DNA from: Streptomyces endocoffeicus
GTDB lineage: Bacteria > Actinomycetota > Actinomycetes > Streptomycetales > Streptomycetaceae
Length of the DNA: 64,000 nucleotides
Assembly (NCBI RefSeq): GCF_016741935.1
Contig: NZ_JAERRG010000001.1
Span: 310,001-374,000, forward strand
Direction: 5' to 3'
The translations under genes were made by a program, and so were the position numbers. The number at the start of each line of letters is the position of its first letter. Positions within the stretch are counted from its first letter, which is position 1. The notes under the pieces were generated by a model, which was not told the DNA's origin, did no database searches, and worked only from the letters and a program-made list of their open reading frames with translations. Positions 1 through 10,018 of the stretch are shown in pieces.

Positions 1-2
1 AA

Positions 3-57
3 AGATTCACTTCACCACCGGACTGAAGCCCAGTGCACTGCGAATAGATCCGGTAAC
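3..57 (-). repeat. IS200/IS605-like right-end repeat, copy 1 (possible omega-RNA 3' scaffold)
   Basis: Read on the minus strand, this stretch closely matches a second copy at 20985-21040. Both contain a short stem around GGGCTTCAG(T/C)CC, preceded by GCAGTGCACT and followed by GGTGGTGAAG. I associate this layout with the right ends of TnpB-encoding elements in Streptomyces, where the end doubles as the 3' part of the guide RNA. No tnpB lies next to this copy, so it would be a solitary relic. The assignment rests on the paired copies and on memory of the family. Confidence 0.4.
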
Positions 58-59
58 CA

Positions 60-188
60 ATGCCCGCACCGGCGGAGATCTGCATGGTCGCCCAGCTCCC
101 CGAGGACGACGTCGCCCCGCATCTGTGGACCACGCTGGCGGGCAGGCCCCGGCTGCACCGGGAGGACCCGCGGGGCGCCCCGCACTGA
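60..188 (+). other. orphan coding fragment next to the IS-like repeat
   Basis: An open frame of 42 residues starts at an ATG directly beside the IS-like end and stops at 186-188. It reads like the C-terminal tail of a longer protein (acidic LPEDDVAPHLW stretch, then a basic tail) rather than a complete small gene. I do not recognise the parent family. It converges on the GntR gene. Between them the 14-base string GGATCCCGTCTCAG occurs twice in tandem (about 210-238). Confidence 0.25.
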
Positions 189-234
189 GGCGGGCGCCGC
201 GGGCGGCCGGATCCCGTCTCAGCCGGATCCCGTC

Positions 235-900
235 TCAGATGGCCGCGCGAATGGCCCGTTCGAAGCCCTCGACATGGCTGTGGGCGAGCTGTGCCGCCTT
301 GTCGGCGTCACCGGCGACGACCGCCTCGATCAACGGCCCGTGCTCTCCGACGTGACCGGCCATATCGGACAGACGGTCGATGAACAGGCACCAGATGCGG
401 GTCGCCAGATTGTCGTGGCGGACGAGCGTGTCCTCCAGGTACGGGTTGTGCGTGGCGGCGTAGATCGCGCGGTGGACCTGGAGGTCCAGGCGCATCAGCT
501 CGGCGGCGTCGCGCCGAGGTGAATCCGCGCCCTCCAGCTCCCGCAGGACGGCCGTCAGGGTCGTACGGTCCGCGGTCGTGGCGCGCCGCGCGGCCAGGGC
601 GGCGGCCAGGGGTTCCAGCTCCTGGCGGACCTCGGAGATATGGGCCAGGTCGGTGATGTTGACGTCGGTGGCGAAGGTGCCGCGCCGGGGGTAGGTCGTG
701 ATCAGCCGCTCGTACTGGAGCCGCTTGAGCGCCTCGCGCACCGGCGTGCGTCCGACGCCGAGGGACTGCGCCAGCTGGTCCTCGTTGATCGGCGCGCCCG
801 GGCGGATCTCGAGCATGACGAGCCGGTCGCGGATGGCGCGATAGGCGCGCTCGGCGAGGGACAGCTCCTCGCCCGCGGGTTCGGTCGCCACCTGCTGCAT
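235..900 (-). CDS. GntR/FadR-family transcriptional regulator (FCD domain)
   Basis: A 221-residue repressor. Residues about 14-80 form the winged helix-turn-helix (LGVGRTPVREALKRL is the recognition region), and residues about 95-215 form an all-helical FCD ligand domain with the expected metal-site histidines (DLQVHRAIY, HSHVEGFE). The start is preceded by AAGGGGG. It is divergent from the glyA-sox operon, with the palindrome CTGATATATCAG at 951-962 between them, so it probably represses that operon in response to sarcosine, betaine or a folate-linked metabolite. The ligand is inferred from context only. Confidence 0.88.
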   Translation of the reverse strand: MQQVATEPAGEELSLAERAYRAIRDRLVMLEIRPGAPINEDQLAQSLGVGRTPVREALKRLQYERLITTYPRRGTFATDVNITDLAHISEVRQELEPLAAALAARRATTADRTTLTAVLRELEGADSPRRDAAELMRLDLQVHRAIYAATHNPYLEDTLVRHDNLATRIWCLFIDRLSDMAGHVGEHGPLIEAVVAGDADKAAQLAHSHVEGFERAIRAAI

Positions 901-950
901 GAAATGCCCCCTTGACCTGTGTCGCGAGCTCTCATACCTTACCGCAGAGG

Positions 951-962
951 CTGATATATCAG
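951..962. promoter_or_regulatory. GntR operator candidate in the glyA-sox promoter
   Basis: The perfect 12-bp palindrome CTGATATATCAG lies 34 bases before the glyA start and 50 bases from the divergent GntR start. AT-rich TGATATATCA-like cores are typical of FCD-type GntR operators. It is by far the most symmetrical element in this intergenic region. Confidence 0.6.
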
Positions 963-996
963 TTGCCCATTAGTTGGCTCTCAGGATGGTGCACAG

Positions 997-2313
997 ATGG
1001 CAATCACTCCGTCGACCAGCACATTCGCCTCCCCTCTCGCCCTCCCGCTCAGCGAACTCGACCCGGACATCGCCGCCGCGGTGGAGGCCGAGCTGCACCG
1101 CCAGCAGTCCACCCTGGAGATGATCGCCTCGGAGAACTTCGCTCCGTCGGCGGTCATGGAGGCCCAGGGCTCGGTCCTGACCAACAAATACGCCGAGGGC
1201 TACCCCGGCCGCCGCTACTACGGCGGCTGTGAGCACGTCGACGTGGTCGAGCGGATCGCCATCGACCGGGTCAAGGAGCTCTTCGGCGCCGAGGCCGCCA
1301 ACGTCCAGCCGCACTCCGGCGCCCAGGCCAACGCCGCCGCGATGTTCGCCCTCCTCTCCCCCGGCGACACCATCCTCGGCCTCGACCTCGCGCACGGCGG
1401 CCATCTGACCCACGGCATGCGCATCAACTTCTCCGGCAAGCTCTACAACGTCGTGCCCTACCACGTGGGCGAGTCCGATCTGCGCATCGACATGGACGAG
1501 GTCGAGCGGCTCGCGCTCGCCCACCGGCCCAAGATGATCGTCGCGGGCTGGTCGGCCTACCCCCGCCGACTGGACTTCGCCGCCTTCCGCCGGATCGCGG
1601 ACGAGGTCGGCGCGTATCTGATGGTGGACATGGCGCACTTCGCCGGGCTGGTGGCCGCGGGCCTCCACCCCAACCCGGTGCCGTACGCCGACGTCGTGAC
1701 CACCACCACCCACAAGACCCTCGGCGGCCCGCGCGGTGGCGTGATCCTCTCCACCGCCGGCCTGGCCAAGAAGATCAACTCCGCGGTCTTCCCGGGCCAG
1801 CAGGGCGGCCCGCTGGAGCATGTCATCGCGGCGAAGGCGGTGGCCTTCAAGGTGGCGGCGGGCGAGGAGTTCAAGGAGCGCCAGCGGCGCACCCTGGACG
1901 GCGCCCGCATCCTCGCCGGACGGCTGCTGGCCGACGATGTGGCCGAGGCCGGGATCACGGTGCTGACCGGCGGCACCGAGGTCCATCTGGTCCTCGTCGA
2001 CCTGCGGAATTCCACGCTCGACGGGCAGCGGGCGGAGGACCGGCTGCACCGCGTCGGCATCACGGTCAACCGCAACGCGGTGCCGTTCGACCTCCGCCCG
2101 CCGATGGTCTCCTCGGGGCTGCGGATCGGCACTCCGGCCCTGGCCACCCGCGGCTTCGGCGAGACTGAGTTCCGGGAGGTCGCCGACATCATCGCCCAGG
2201 CACTGAAGGACGAGCGGCTCGACGACGAGCGCGCGGGCCTGCTCCGCGACCGGGTCGGGAAGCTCGCCGCCGCCTTCCCCCTCTACCCCCGCCCGAACGG
2301 AGACCCGGCATGA
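997..2313 (+). CDS. glyA: serine hydroxymethyltransferase
   Basis: A 438-residue PLP enzyme that interconverts serine plus tetrahydrofolate with glycine plus 5,10-methylene-tetrahydrofolate. The hallmarks are present: the N-terminal EMIASENF motif, [13 protein letters not shown], and the PLP-lysine motif [14 protein letters not shown] with K240. It overlaps soxB by ATGA. Placement as first gene of a sarcosine oxidase operon makes sense because that oxidase produces glycine and methylene-THF, which this enzyme turns into serine. It is probably a dedicated second SHMT in addition to a housekeeping copy elsewhere. Confidence 0.95.
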   Translation: MAITPSTSTFASPLALPLSELDPDIAAAVEAELHRQQSTLEMIASENFAPSAVMEAQGSVLTNKYAEGYPGRRYYGGCEHVDVVERIAIDRVKELFGAEAANVQPHSGAQANAAAMFALLSPGDTILGLDLAHGGHLTHGMRINFSGKLYNVVPYHVGESDLRIDMDEVERLALAHRPKMIVAGWSAYPRRLDFAAFRRIADEVGAYLMVDMAHFAGLVAAGLHPNPVPYADVVTTTTHKTLGGPRGGVILSTAGLAKKINSAVFPGQQGGPLEHVIAAKAVAFKVAAGEEFKERQRRTLDGARILAGRLLADDVAEAGITVLTGGTEVHLVLVDLRNSTLDGQRAEDRLHRVGITVNRNAVPFDLRPPMVSSGLRIGTPALATRGFGETEFREVADIIAQALKDERLDDERAGLLRDRVGKLAAAFPLYPRPNGDPA

Positions 2314-3530
2314 CCGCCCAGCCGCCGCCGGAGCACCCGGACTTCCTCTGGCGCAACCCCGAGCCGCGCTCCTCGTACGACGTCGTCATCGTCGGCGCGG
2401 GCGGCCACGGCCTGGCCACCGCCCACTACCTCGCCCAGAACCACGGCATCACCAACGTCGCCGTCCTGGAGAAGGGCTGGCTGGCCGGCGGCAACATGGC
2501 GCGCAACACCACGATCATCCGCTCCAACTACCTGTGGGACGAGAGCGCGGCGATCTACGAGCACGCGCTCAAGCTGTGGGAGGGGCTGCCGGAGGAGCTG
2601 GACTACGACTTCCTCTTCAGCCAGCGCGGCGTCCTCAACCTCGCGCACACCCTTCAGGACGTCCGCGAGGGCGTGCGCCGGGTGGGCGCCAACCGCCTCA
2701 ACGGCGTCGACGCCCAGTGGCTGACGCCGGACGAGGTCGCCGAAGTGTGCCCGATCCTCAATGTCTCGTCCCGCACCCGGTATCCGGTCCTCGGCGCCAC
2801 CTTCCAGCCGCGGGCCGGTATCGCCAAGCACGACCATGTCGCGTGGGCGCTGGCGCGCCGGGCCGACGCCATGGGTGTGGACCTGATCCAGGGGTGCGAG
2901 GTCACCGGCTTCCTCAAGGACGGCGACCGGGTGGTGGGCGTCGAGACCAGCCGTGGCCGCATCCGCGCGGGCCGGGTCGGCCTCGCGGCCGCCGGGCACA
3001 GCAGTGTGCTGGCCGAGCTGGCCGGTTTCCGGCTGCCGGTGCAGTCCCATCCGCTCCAGGCGCTGGTCTCCGAACTGCACGAGCCGGTGCACCCGACCGT
3101 GGTGATGTCGAACCATGTGCACGTCTACGTCTCCCAGGCGCACAAGGGCGAGCTGGTGCTGGGCGCGGGCGTCGACTCGTACAACGGCTACGGGCAGCGC
3201 GGCTCCTTCCACGTCATCGAGCAGCAGATGGCCGCCGCCGTCGAGCTGTTCCCCGTCTTCGCACGCGCGCATGTGCTGCGGACCTGGGGCGGCATCGTCG
3301 ATGTCACCCCGGACGCCTCCCCCATCATCGGCACCACCCCCGTCGAGAACCTCTACGTCAACTGCGGCTGGGGCACCGGCGGGTTCAAGGCCACTCCGGC
3401 CGCCGGCTGGACCTTCGCACACACCATCGCCACGGGCGAGCCGCATCCGCTGAACGCCCCCTTCGCCCTCGAACGCTTCGCGACGGGCGCGCTGATCGAC
3501 GAACACGGCGCCGCGGCCGTGGCCCACTGA
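2310..3530 (+). CDS. soxB: sarcosine oxidase beta subunit
   Basis: A 406-residue FAD-dependent oxidoreductase of the DAO fold, the catalytic subunit of heterotetrameric sarcosine oxidase. The dinucleotide-binding GAGGHGLA motif lies at about residue 30. The [12 protein letters not shown] segment near residues 170-185 carries the histidine that binds FMN covalently in the family, and the [11 protein letters not shown] motif that closes the flavin site is near the C terminus. It overlaps glyA by 4 bp and is followed by a short tandem repeat before soxD. Confidence 0.93.
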   Translation: MTAQPPPEHPDFLWRNPEPRSSYDVVIVGAGGHGLATAHYLAQNHGITNVAVLEKGWLAGGNMARNTTIIRSNYLWDESAAIYEHALKLWEGLPEELDYDFLFSQRGVLNLAHTLQDVREGVRRVGANRLNGVDAQWLTPDEVAEVCPILNVSSRTRYPVLGATFQPRAGIAKHDHVAWALARRADAMGVDLIQGCEVTGFLKDGDRVVGVETSRGRIRAGRVGLAAAGHSSVLAELAGFRLPVQSHPLQALVSELHEPVHPTVVMSNHVHVYVSQAHKGELVLGAGVDSYNGYGQRGSFHVIEQQMAAAVELFPVFARAHVLRTWGGIVDVTPDASPIIGTTPVENLYVNCGWGTGGFKATPAAGWTFAHTIATGEPHPLNAPFALERFATGALIDEHGAAAVAH

Positions 3531-3539
3531 GAACCGGCT

Positions 3540-3583
3540 GAGCGCCCACCGAGAGCCCGCCGAGAGCCCGCTGAGAGCCCGCT
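3540..3583. repeat. four tandem 11-bp repeats between soxB and soxD
   Basis: The unit GAGAGCCCGCY is repeated three times at 3551-3583 and preceded by one diverged copy (GAGCGCCCACC). It fills the otherwise empty 67-base gap in the operon and ends just before the soxD ribosome binding site GAGAAGGA. The number of copies may vary between strains. Confidence 0.75.
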
Positions 3584-3597
3584 GAGAGAAGGACACC

Positions 3598-3894
3598 GTG
3601 CTGCTGATCACCTGCCCATGGTGCGGTCCCCGCGACGAGGCCGAGTACCACTACGGGGGACAGGCCCATGTCCCCTACCCCGAGCGCCCCGCCGACCTCG
3701 ACGACGAGCAGTGGGCCGCGTACGTCTTCTACCGGGACAACCCCAAGGGCCCCTTCGCCGAACGGTGGATGCACGGCACCGGCTGCCGCCGCTGGTTCAA
3801 CGTCCTGCGCGACACCGTCAGCTACGAGGTGCTGGCCTCCTACCGGCTCGACGCGCCCCGCCCCGAACTGCCCCAGGCCGGAGGAAACCGATGA
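3598..3894 (+). CDS. soxD: sarcosine oxidase delta subunit
   Basis: A 98-residue zinc-binding subunit of heterotetrameric sarcosine oxidase. The ligand set is visible: the CPWCG pair at C6 and C9, with the histidine and cysteine of [10 protein letters not shown] at about residues 60-63. The GTG start is preceded by GAAGGA at normal spacing. The stop overlaps the soxA start as ATGA, so alpha and delta are translationally coupled. Length matches the family (about 95-100 residues). Confidence 0.92.
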   Translation: MLLITCPWCGPRDEAEYHYGGQAHVPYPERPADLDDEQWAAYVFYRDNPKGPFAERWMHGTGCRRWFNVLRDTVSYEVLASYRLDAPRPELPQAGGNR

Positions 3895-6803
3895 CCGATC
3901 AGCCTCACCAGCCCGACCAGCGCTGTCGGCTCCGGCAAGGAGGTCGCATCGAGCGCGGCACCGTGCTGCGGTTCACCCTCGACGGACGGGAGCTGACCGG
4001 GCACCCCGGAGACACCGTGGCCTCGGCGATGCTGGCGAACGGGGTCGCCGAGGTCGGCCCGTCGATCTACCGCGGACGCCCTCGCGGCATCGTCGCCGCG
4101 GGTGTCGAGGAACCCAACGCCCTGGTGCAGCTCGGCGGTTCATGCTCGGAGGGCATGCTTCCGGCGACGACCGTGGAGCTGTACGACGGGCTGTCCGCCA
4201 CCACGCTTTCCGGGATGGGGCGGCTCGACCCCACTCCCGACCCCGCCGTCTACGACAAGAAGTACGTCCACACCGACGTCCTGGTCATCGGCGCCGGACC
4301 GGCCGGGCTCGCGGCCGCCGCCGCTGCCGCGGGCTCCGGCGCCCGTGTGACCCTCCTCGACGACCAGCCCGAGCCCGGCGGTTCGCTGCTCTCCGGGCGC
4401 GCCGAGAGGGTCGGCGCGCAGACCGCCCTCGAGTGGGTCGCCGAGGTCCGCGCGGCGCTCGACGCCGCCCCGGAGGCCGTCGTCCTGCGCCGCACCACGG
4501 CGTTCGGCGCTTACGACGACAACTATGTGCTGGCCGTGCAGCGGCGCACCGATCACCTCGGAGCCGACACGCCCGGCCCTTCCGAGGGCGTCTCGCGCCA
4601 GCGGCTGTGGCACATCCGCGCCCGCCAGGTGGTCCTGGCGACCGGCGCCCACGAGCGTCCGCTGGTGTTCGCCGGGAACGACCGGCCCGGGGTGATGCTC
4701 GCCGCGGCCGTGCGCTCGTACCTCAACCGGTATGCCGTGGCTCCGGGCTCGCGGGCGGTGGTGAGCACGACCAACGACAGCGCCTATGACACGGTCGCCG
4801 ACCTCCACGCCGCCGGGATCGACATCGCCGCCGTCGTGGACGCCCGTCCCGGGCTGTCCCGCCGGGCCGCCGAGGTCGCCACGGCGGCCGGGGTGCGGGT
4901 GCTGACGGGCAGTGCGGTGGTGGACACCGCGGGCGGCGGCCGGCTCACCGGAGTCACCGTCCAGGGACTCGACGAGGGCGGTCAACTCACCGGCGCCCCG
5001 GAGTCGTTCGACTGCGATCTGCTCGCCGTGTCGGGCGGGTGGAGCCCGGTGGTGCACCTGCACAGCCAGCGCCAGGGCAAGCTGCGCTGGGACGGGGACC
5101 TGGTCGCGTTCGTGCCCGACGGCACCGTACGGGACCAGCGGGTCGTCGGTGCGGCCCGGGGGACGTACGACCTCGACGGCTGTCTGGCCGAGGGGGCGCG
5201 GGCCGGTGCGCGGGCGGCGACGGACGCCGGGTTCCCGGTCCCCCTGCCGTCGCCCGACGAGGCGCGGCCCGGAGGCGGCCCGATGCGCGCGCTGTGGCTG
5301 GTGCCCGCGCCCGAGGGCGAGCCGGGCGGCTGGCACACCCACTTCGTCGACCTGCAGCGCGATGCCACCGTCGCCGACGTCCGGCGGTCCACCGGCTCGG
5401 GCATGCGCGGTGTCGAGCACGTCAAGCGCTACACCTCGCTCGGCACGGCGAACGACCAGGGCAAGACCTCCGGCGTCAACGCGATCGGAGTGATCGCCGA
5501 GGTCCTCGGCGCGGGCGCGTCCCCCGGAGAGATCGGCACCACGGCCTACCGGGCGCCGTACACGCCGGTGGCCTTCGCCGCCCTTGCCGGGCGTGAGCGC
5601 GGTGAGCTGTTCGATCCGGAGCGCATGACCTCCATGCACAACTGGCATGTCGCTCAGGGGGCGGTGTTCGAGGACGTCGGGCAGTGGAAGCGCCCCCGGT
5701 ACTACCCCCGGCCCGGTGAGGACATGGACTCGGCCGTGGCCCGCGAGTGCCGCGCGGCCCGGGAGGGGGTGGCGTTCATGGACGCCTCCACCCTCGGCAA
5801 GATCGAGATCTGGGGCGGGGACGCCGGGGAGTTCCTGGGCCGCGTCTACACCAACGGCTTCAAGAAGCTGCGGCCCGGTATGGCCCGCTACGGCGTGATG
5901 TGCAAGCCCGACGGCATGATCTTCGACGACGGGGTGACACTGCGCCTCGAGGAGAACCGCTACTTCATGACCACCACGACCGGCGGCGCCGCCGGAGTCC
6001 TGGACTGGCTGGAGGAGTGGCTGCAGACCGAGTGGCCCGAGCTCGACGTCCACTGCACCTCGGTGACCGAGCAGTGGGCGACGATCGCCGTGGTCGGCCC
6101 GCAGTCACGCGAGGTCGTCGCCCATCTCGCCCCCGACGTCGACTTGTCGAACGAGGCGTTCCCCTTCATGGCCCTCCGCGAGACCACTCTGGCCTCCGGT
6201 ATCCCGGCCCGCGTCTGCCGGATCTCCTTCTCCGGCGAACTGGCCTACGAGATCAACGTCTCGGCGTGGTACGGGCTGGCGGTCTGGGAGGAGGTGTACG
6301 CGGTGGGCCGACCGTACGACATCACCCCGTACGGCACCGAGACCATGCACGTCCTGCGCGCCGAGAAGGGCTACATCATCGTCGGCCAGGACACCGACGG
6401 CACCGTCACCCCTCAGGACGCGGGCATGTCCTGGGTGGTCTCCAAGCAGAAGGACTTCATCGGCAAGCGCTCGTACTCCCGCCCCGACACCGCCCGCGCC
6501 GACCGCAAGCACCTGGTCGGCCTGTTGCCGAGCGATCGCGGCACCCGGCTGCCCGAGGGCACCCAGCTCATCGCGCCGAACGTGCCCGTCTCCCCCGGGG
6601 CCGGGCCGGTGCCGATGCTCGGCCATGTCACCTCCAGCTACCACAGCCAGGCGCTGGGCCGTCCGTTCGCCCTCGCCCTGGTCACCGCCGGCCGGGACCG
6701 CGTCGGGGACACGCTCCTCGCCCCCGTCGGCGACGACCTCGTCCCCGTCCAGGTCACCGAACCCGTGCTCTACGACCCCGAAGGGACCAAGCGAGATGGC
6801 TGA
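3891..6803 (+). CDS. soxA: sarcosine oxidase alpha subunit
   Basis: A 970-residue subunit. Residues about 20-105 form an N-terminal ferredoxin-like domain. From about residue 128 a Rossmann-type NAD/FAD domain begins with [14 protein letters not shown]. The last 380 residues are a GcvT-like folate-binding aminomethyltransferase domain ([25 protein letters not shown] region) that traps formaldehyde as methylene-THF. The ATG at 3891 was chosen because it overlaps the soxD stop; the reading frame is open further upstream but has no ribosome binding site there. The gene overlaps soxG by 8 bp. Confidence 0.94.
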   Translation: MTDQPHQPDQRCRLRQGGRIERGTVLRFTLDGRELTGHPGDTVASAMLANGVAEVGPSIYRGRPRGIVAAGVEEPNALVQLGGSCSEGMLPATTVELYDGLSATTLSGMGRLDPTPDPAVYDKKYVHTDVLVIGAGPAGLAAAAAAAGSGARVTLLDDQPEPGGSLLSGRAERVGAQTALEWVAEVRAALDAAPEAVVLRRTTAFGAYDDNYVLAVQRRTDHLGADTPGPSEGVSRQRLWHIRARQVVLATGAHERPLVFAGNDRPGVMLAAAVRSYLNRYAVAPGSRAVVSTTNDSAYDTVADLHAAGIDIAAVVDARPGLSRRAAEVATAAGVRVLTGSAVVDTAGGGRLTGVTVQGLDEGGQLTGAPESFDCDLLAVSGGWSPVVHLHSQRQGKLRWDGDLVAFVPDGTVRDQRVVGAARGTYDLDGCLAEGARAGARAATDAGFPVPLPSPDEARPGGGPMRALWLVPAPEGEPGGWHTHFVDLQRDATVADVRRSTGSGMRGVEHVKRYTSLGTANDQGKTSGVNAIGVIAEVLGAGASPGEIGTTAYRAPYTPVAFAALAGRERGELFDPERMTSMHNWHVAQGAVFEDVGQWKRPRYYPRPGEDMDSAVARECRAAREGVAFMDASTLGKIEIWGGDAGEFLGRVYTNGFKKLRPGMARYGVMCKPDGMIFDDGVTLRLEENRYFMTTTTGGAAGVLDWLEEWLQTEWPELDVHCTSVTEQWATIAVVGPQSREVVAHLAPDVDLSNEAFPFMALRETTLASGIPARVCRISFSGELAYEINVSAWYGLAVWEEVYAVGRPYDITPYGTETMHVLRAEKGYIIVGQDTDGTVTPQDAGMSWVVSKQKDFIGKRSYSRPDTARADRKHLVGLLPSDRGTRLPEGTQLIAPNVPVSPGAGPVPMLGHVTSSYHSQALGRPFALALVTAGRDRVGDTLLAPVGDDLVPVQVTEPVLYDPEGTKRDG

Positions 6804-7410
6804 GCCGACCCACGCGAGCCCGGTGGCGCTGCGCACCAGCCCCCTGGCACATCTGGCGGACCGGATGCGCGCGGCCGCCGTCACCGGCGCCCGCGGCGTC
6901 ACGCTGGCCGAGCGGCCGTTCCGCACCATGGTGAACCTGCGCCTCGACCCCGTTTCCGAAGCGGCCGACCGCATGGAGAAGACCCTGGGGGCGCCACTCC
7001 CGCGAGAGTGCGGCCACACCACCGCGTCCGGCCCCCATACCGTCGCCTGGCTCGGCCCAGACGAGTGGCTCGTGCTGTCCGAAGAGCCCATCGACACCGT
7101 CGAGTTGCGACAGGCACTCGCGGGAGACCCGGGCTCGGTCGTGGACGTCTCGGCGAACCGCACCACGCTGGAGCTGAGCGGCCCGGCCGCCCGCCAGGTG
7201 CTGGAGAAGGGCTGCCGACTGGACCTGCACCCCCGGGCCTTCGGCCCCGGCCGGGCGGTGTCGACCACGGTGGGACCCGTCCCGGTGCTGCTCTGGCAGC
7301 TCGACAACGCACCGACGTACCGGCTCCTCCCGCGATCCTCGTTCGCCGACCATCTGGCGCGCTGGCTCATCGACGCGATGAGCGAGTACCGCGGACCGGA
7401 GGTGCCCTGA
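6796..7410 (+). CDS. soxG: sarcosine oxidase gamma subunit
   Basis: A 204-residue subunit, distantly related to the aminomethyltransferase fold, with typical WLGPDEWLV and [12 protein letters not shown] motifs. The start is placed at the ATG that overlaps the end of soxA; the same frame extends upstream but only inside soxA. It completes the gene order glyA-soxB-soxD-soxA-soxG, the standard actinobacterial arrangement. No deformylase or serine dehydratase follows, unlike in many relatives; instead there is a junction with remnant sequence at about 7.42-7.5 kb. Confidence 0.92.
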   Translation: MAEPTHASPVALRTSPLAHLADRMRAAAVTGARGVTLAERPFRTMVNLRLDPVSEAADRMEKTLGAPLPRECGHTTASGPHTVAWLGPDEWLVLSEEPIDTVELRQALAGDPGSVVDVSANRTTLELSGPAARQVLEKGCRLDLHPRAFGPGRAVSTTVGPVPVLLWQLDNAPTYRLLPRSSFADHLARWLIDAMSEYRGPEVP

Positions 7411-7421
7411 CAAGGGCTCCG

Positions 7422-7493
7422 ATGAAGATCAAGCTGGCGTATGTGGAGCCCGATGTCACCGTGCTGGGCATGAGCGACAGACGGTCCGCATAG
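7422..7493 (+). other. truncated 23-codon open frame downstream of soxG
   Basis: It begins MKIKLAYVEPDVTVLGM and stops at 7493, where it meets the end of the SARP-like remnant on the other strand. The abrupt end suggests the 5' stub of a gene that followed soxG and was cut by a rearrangement. I do not recognise the family. Confidence 0.25.
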
Positions 7494-7672
7494 GCGCGCA
7501 GGAGGTCGTGCATGGCGTACCGCCCGGGTCCGGCGGACTGCACCAGATGGGCCCGGGTCAGCAGGGCGAGCCGGCGACCGGCCCGGTCCACGTCCTCGCC
7601 GGTGAGGGCGGCGGTGGCGGGGACGCCGAAGTCCGGCCCCGGGTGCGGGGCGAGCAGCCGGAACGTCCGGCA
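7478..7672 (-). pseudogene. remnant of an AfsR/SARP-type regulator (NB-ARC end)
   Basis: The minus-strand frame reads RTFRLLAPHPGPDFGVP and, about 40 residues later, GPGRYAMHDLLRAYA. Both are very characteristic of the end of the NB-ARC domain in AfsR-like Streptomyces antibiotic regulatory proteins. Only about 65 codons survive; the part before it (LPLALRGAG in another frame) is frameshifted and there is no start. I see no other gene in the rest of 7673-8283. It holds a run of CTGTTCCGCC-like direct repeats (about 8140-8190) just before the next promoter. Confidence 0.6.
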
Positions 7673-8283
7673 CCCCGCAGCGCAAGCGGCAGCCGGGCGC
7701 ACAGCGGCGGGCCGTGGAGGGCTCGCTGGTGAGGTGTGCCGAGGTCGATTCCGGCCTCGGCATGCCAGGCCCGTAACGGCAGAAATCCCTTTCCCTCTCC
7801 CGCCGTATTCGGCCATGAACGCTTCCGGTCGGGCGGCACGCGCCCCACTCGTCAGCGGATGGTCTTGGTCCATTTCTCGGGGTCGACCGGCCCCTCCCCA
7901 GGACAGACCCCCATCTGATAGCGCGCGCTCATCGCTCCATCGCCAGGAAACCCCATATTCACCTTCGCTCCGGAGTCGCCTCTGATTCGGCCATACCTGG
8001 CCGATATCCAGCTTGCCGCTCGTCCTGATGTGGCCTGGATAATTCTGCCGTTGTCACCGGCCCTACCAGGTCGGCGCCGCGGTTCGGGGAGGGTGCGTTC
8101 CGCCTTCCCGTCTGATCCACCTCAGTTTCCCTCTGCTCCTCTCCGCTCCTCCTGCTCCGCCCTGTTCCGCCTTGTTCCGCCCTGTCCCAACGCACCAGCC
8201 AGGAATTCAGTGATGGTCATGCGCGCTCGTGGAACGGTTCGGCACCTTTTCGGCACCAAGCGAAGACACCCTGGGAGACACAC

Positions 8284-8955
8284 GTGAGAAAGCTGAAGCT
8301 GGGCAAGAGATCGGTCCGAATGGGATCCGCGCTGGCGGTCGGCTTATTGATGGTGAGTGGCCTGACGGCCACGTCGGCCGACGCCGCGTCGTCCTCGGCC
8401 AACGCCGCGCCCGAGCTGGGCGTTCGGTTCTACCCCGACGGCGACGGCCAGTGCGACGGGCCGACGAATCCGCCGGAGCGGTGGGTCACCGCGCCCGACT
8501 GGTCCACCGCCATCCGCCTTGACACCGACAATCGCCCGGGCGGCTGTCAGCTGGCCTTCGGCATCTACGACCCGTCCAACTCCCTCGCGGGCCTGAACGC
8601 CACCTACACATGGGAGCCGGAGCCCGGCAGCGACGACAGTCAGTGCCAGAACGGGGGCCCGCACCCGATCCCGATCAAGCCGTTCAAGACCTTCGGCGAC
8701 AACATCCGGGTGGACACCGACGGCCGCGCGGGCTGGTGCAACCTCACCTTCACCCTCTCCGGTCGCTCGGACGTCGGCCTCGACGTGCAGTTCTACGGCG
8801 ACGGCGGCGCCGACGCCGGGGGGCAGTGCAGGAACTATCGCCCCAAGGACACCTACGACACAGCCTATGACGGCCACCCCGTCACCGTGGGCGACGACAC
8901 CGACGGCCGCGCCGGCGGCTGCTATCTGTCGCTCCGCGTGAACCGCCTGTTCTAG
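8284..8955 (+). CDS. secreted three-repeat cysteine protein of unknown function
   Basis: A 223-residue protein with a Sec signal peptide (basic start, hydrophobic residues 14-28, likely cleavage after ADA near residue 34). The mature part consists of three units of about 60 residues, each with a QC motif followed by DTDxRxGxCxL. The cysteine pairs C57-C88, C121-C152 and C182-C213 are each exactly 31 residues apart, so one disulfide per repeat is likely. The GTG start has GGGAGA upstream. I know no named family; acidic DTDGRAG turns could bind calcium or simply stabilise a beta-rich fold. Confidence 0.8.
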   Translation: MRKLKLGKRSVRMGSALAVGLLMVSGLTATSADAASSSANAAPELGVRFYPDGDGQCDGPTNPPERWVTAPDWSTAIRLDTDNRPGGCQLAFGIYDPSNSLAGLNATYTWEPEPGSDDSQCQNGGPHPIPIKPFKTFGDNIRVDTDGRAGWCNLTFTLSGRSDVGLDVQFYGDGGADAGGQCRNYRPKDTYDTAYDGHPVTVGDDTDGRAGGCYLSLRVNRLF

Positions 8956-8993
8956 GCCTCCAGGCCTCCAGGCCTCCAGGCTTCTAGGCCTCT
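8954..8993. repeat. 8-bp tandem repeat AGGCCTCC
   Basis: Three perfect copies of AGGCCTCC plus two diverged copies start inside the stop codon of the secreted-repeat gene. They contain overlapping StuI-type palindromes (AGGCCT). A length-variable tract or a weak stem that slows transcription is possible. Confidence 0.75.
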
Positions 8994-9044
8994 CCGAGGG
9001 ATCACCCTGCCGGTAAACCGGCCGCCGCCCGCTGGCCCCGCTGA

Positions 9045-9803
9045 TCATCGACGGGCCAGTGGGCCGCCCCCGTCATCACGTTCGGTGTCGCCCGGGCCCA
9101 GCCGCACACAGCATTCCCCGGGCTCGGGAGCCAGCACGGCCCGGACCCCGTTGACCTCAAGGCCGTTGACGTAACCGGCGAGGAAGGCATGGTTCATGCC
9201 GCACACCAAGTCGGGGGCCTTCGCGGTCAGCGGGTGGAACGGGCAGTTGCGCAGCCGGAGCTCAGTGGGGGCCGCCCGGACGGGTTCGTAGCCGTACTCA
9301 TCCAGCAGCCGCTCACAGACGGTCAGCCCGCGCTCGGGGCCCAGGCGGCCCGGGCGGGTCTCGTCCCGCGCGGCCTCGCCCATCCGCCGACCGCGCCGCT
9401 CGGCGGCCCGCACCGCCGCTTGCGCGGCGTTTTCGTCGGCCCCCTCGGTGAGGACGGCATCCAGGAGAAGGTCCGCCAAGAGTTCATGGCGCCGCTCGGG
9501 GATGCTGACGGTGATCTGGGCGTCGGAGGGTTCGTACACCTTCGGCCGTCTGCCGACCTTCCGGATCCCGCCGGGCGTTTCATAGCGGGCGCGCAGCAGG
9601 CCGGCGTCGACGAGCTTGTCGAGGTGGAAGGCGGCCAGCTTGCGGGAGATGCCGACGCTCGCCGCGGCCTCGTCACGGGTGACCGCGCGGCCGGCCCGCC
9701 GGATGAAGACGAACATGCGCCGCCGCGAGTCCTCGCTCAGGACGCTGACGGAGCCGATGGCGGTATTGACCGCGTCGGCCGGCGGAGTCGAGTCAGAAGC
9801 CAC
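9045..9803 (-). CDS. COG2345-type (SufR/ArsR-like) transcriptional regulator
   Basis: About 252 residues from the GTG at 9803; the same frame extends to 9893, so the start is uncertain. The N-terminal half is a winged helix (DEAAASVGISRKLAAFHLDKL). The C-terminal half has a conserved cysteine set, NCPFH then VCGMNH 14 residues later, and a terminal ECC, resembling the Fe-S cluster ligands of SufR-like regulators. It is divergent from folE, with a short leader between, and may control it. Redox or metal sensing is inferred from the cysteines. Confidence 0.75.
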   Translation of the reverse strand: MASDSTPPADAVNTAIGSVSVLSEDSRRRMFVFIRRAGRAVTRDEAAASVGISRKLAAFHLDKLVDAGLLRARYETPGGIRKVGRRPKVYEPSDAQITVSIPERRHELLADLLLDAVLTEGADENAAQAAVRAAERRGRRMGEAARDETRPGRLGPERGLTVCERLLDEYGYEPVRAAPTELRLRNCPFHPLTAKAPDLVCGMNHAFLAGYVNGLEVNGVRAVLAPEPGECCVRLGPGDTERDDGGGPLARR

Positions 9804-9966
9804 CAGAGCACGATAACTCCCACTCACATAGGCACAAGCGCCCTTTTGGCCCTCTGCACTGCATGGCTTGACGCGCCACCCCAATAAGACCAAGATTCAT
9901 TGGCGAAACTCATTTGGGAGGCAGGGTGTCCGGCTGCCTTCGACATGCTCATCTCGGGAGTTCCCC

Positions 9967-10017
9967 ATGGACAACGTCCTCGTCCTGCCCACGGCCCTGG
10001 GCATCGGTGGCAGCTGA
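9967..10017 (+). CDS. possible 16-residue leader peptide before folE
   Basis: A short frame (MDNVLVLPTALGIGGS) is preceded by CGGGAG at good spacing and stops one base before the folE ATG. folE itself has no good ribosome binding site of its own, since its upstream bases lie inside this frame, so folE translation is probably coupled to it. Alternatively it is the scar of a deleted upstream gene. Confidence 0.4.
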   Translation: MDNVLVLPTALGIGGS

Positions 10018-10018
10018 C

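Noticed and set aside
2534..3541. Long open frame inside soxB in another frame
   Set aside because: Arginine- and alanine-rich shadow of soxB; no domain, and soxB is certain.
3540..3583. Tandem repeats considered as a CRISPR array
   Set aside because: Units are 11 bp and contiguous with no spacers; no cas genes anywhere in the window.
4140..6053. 637-codon minus-strand frame opposite soxA
   Set aside because: Composition is that of an antisense shadow (Gly/Arg/His/Val-rich), without a domain or ribosome binding site.
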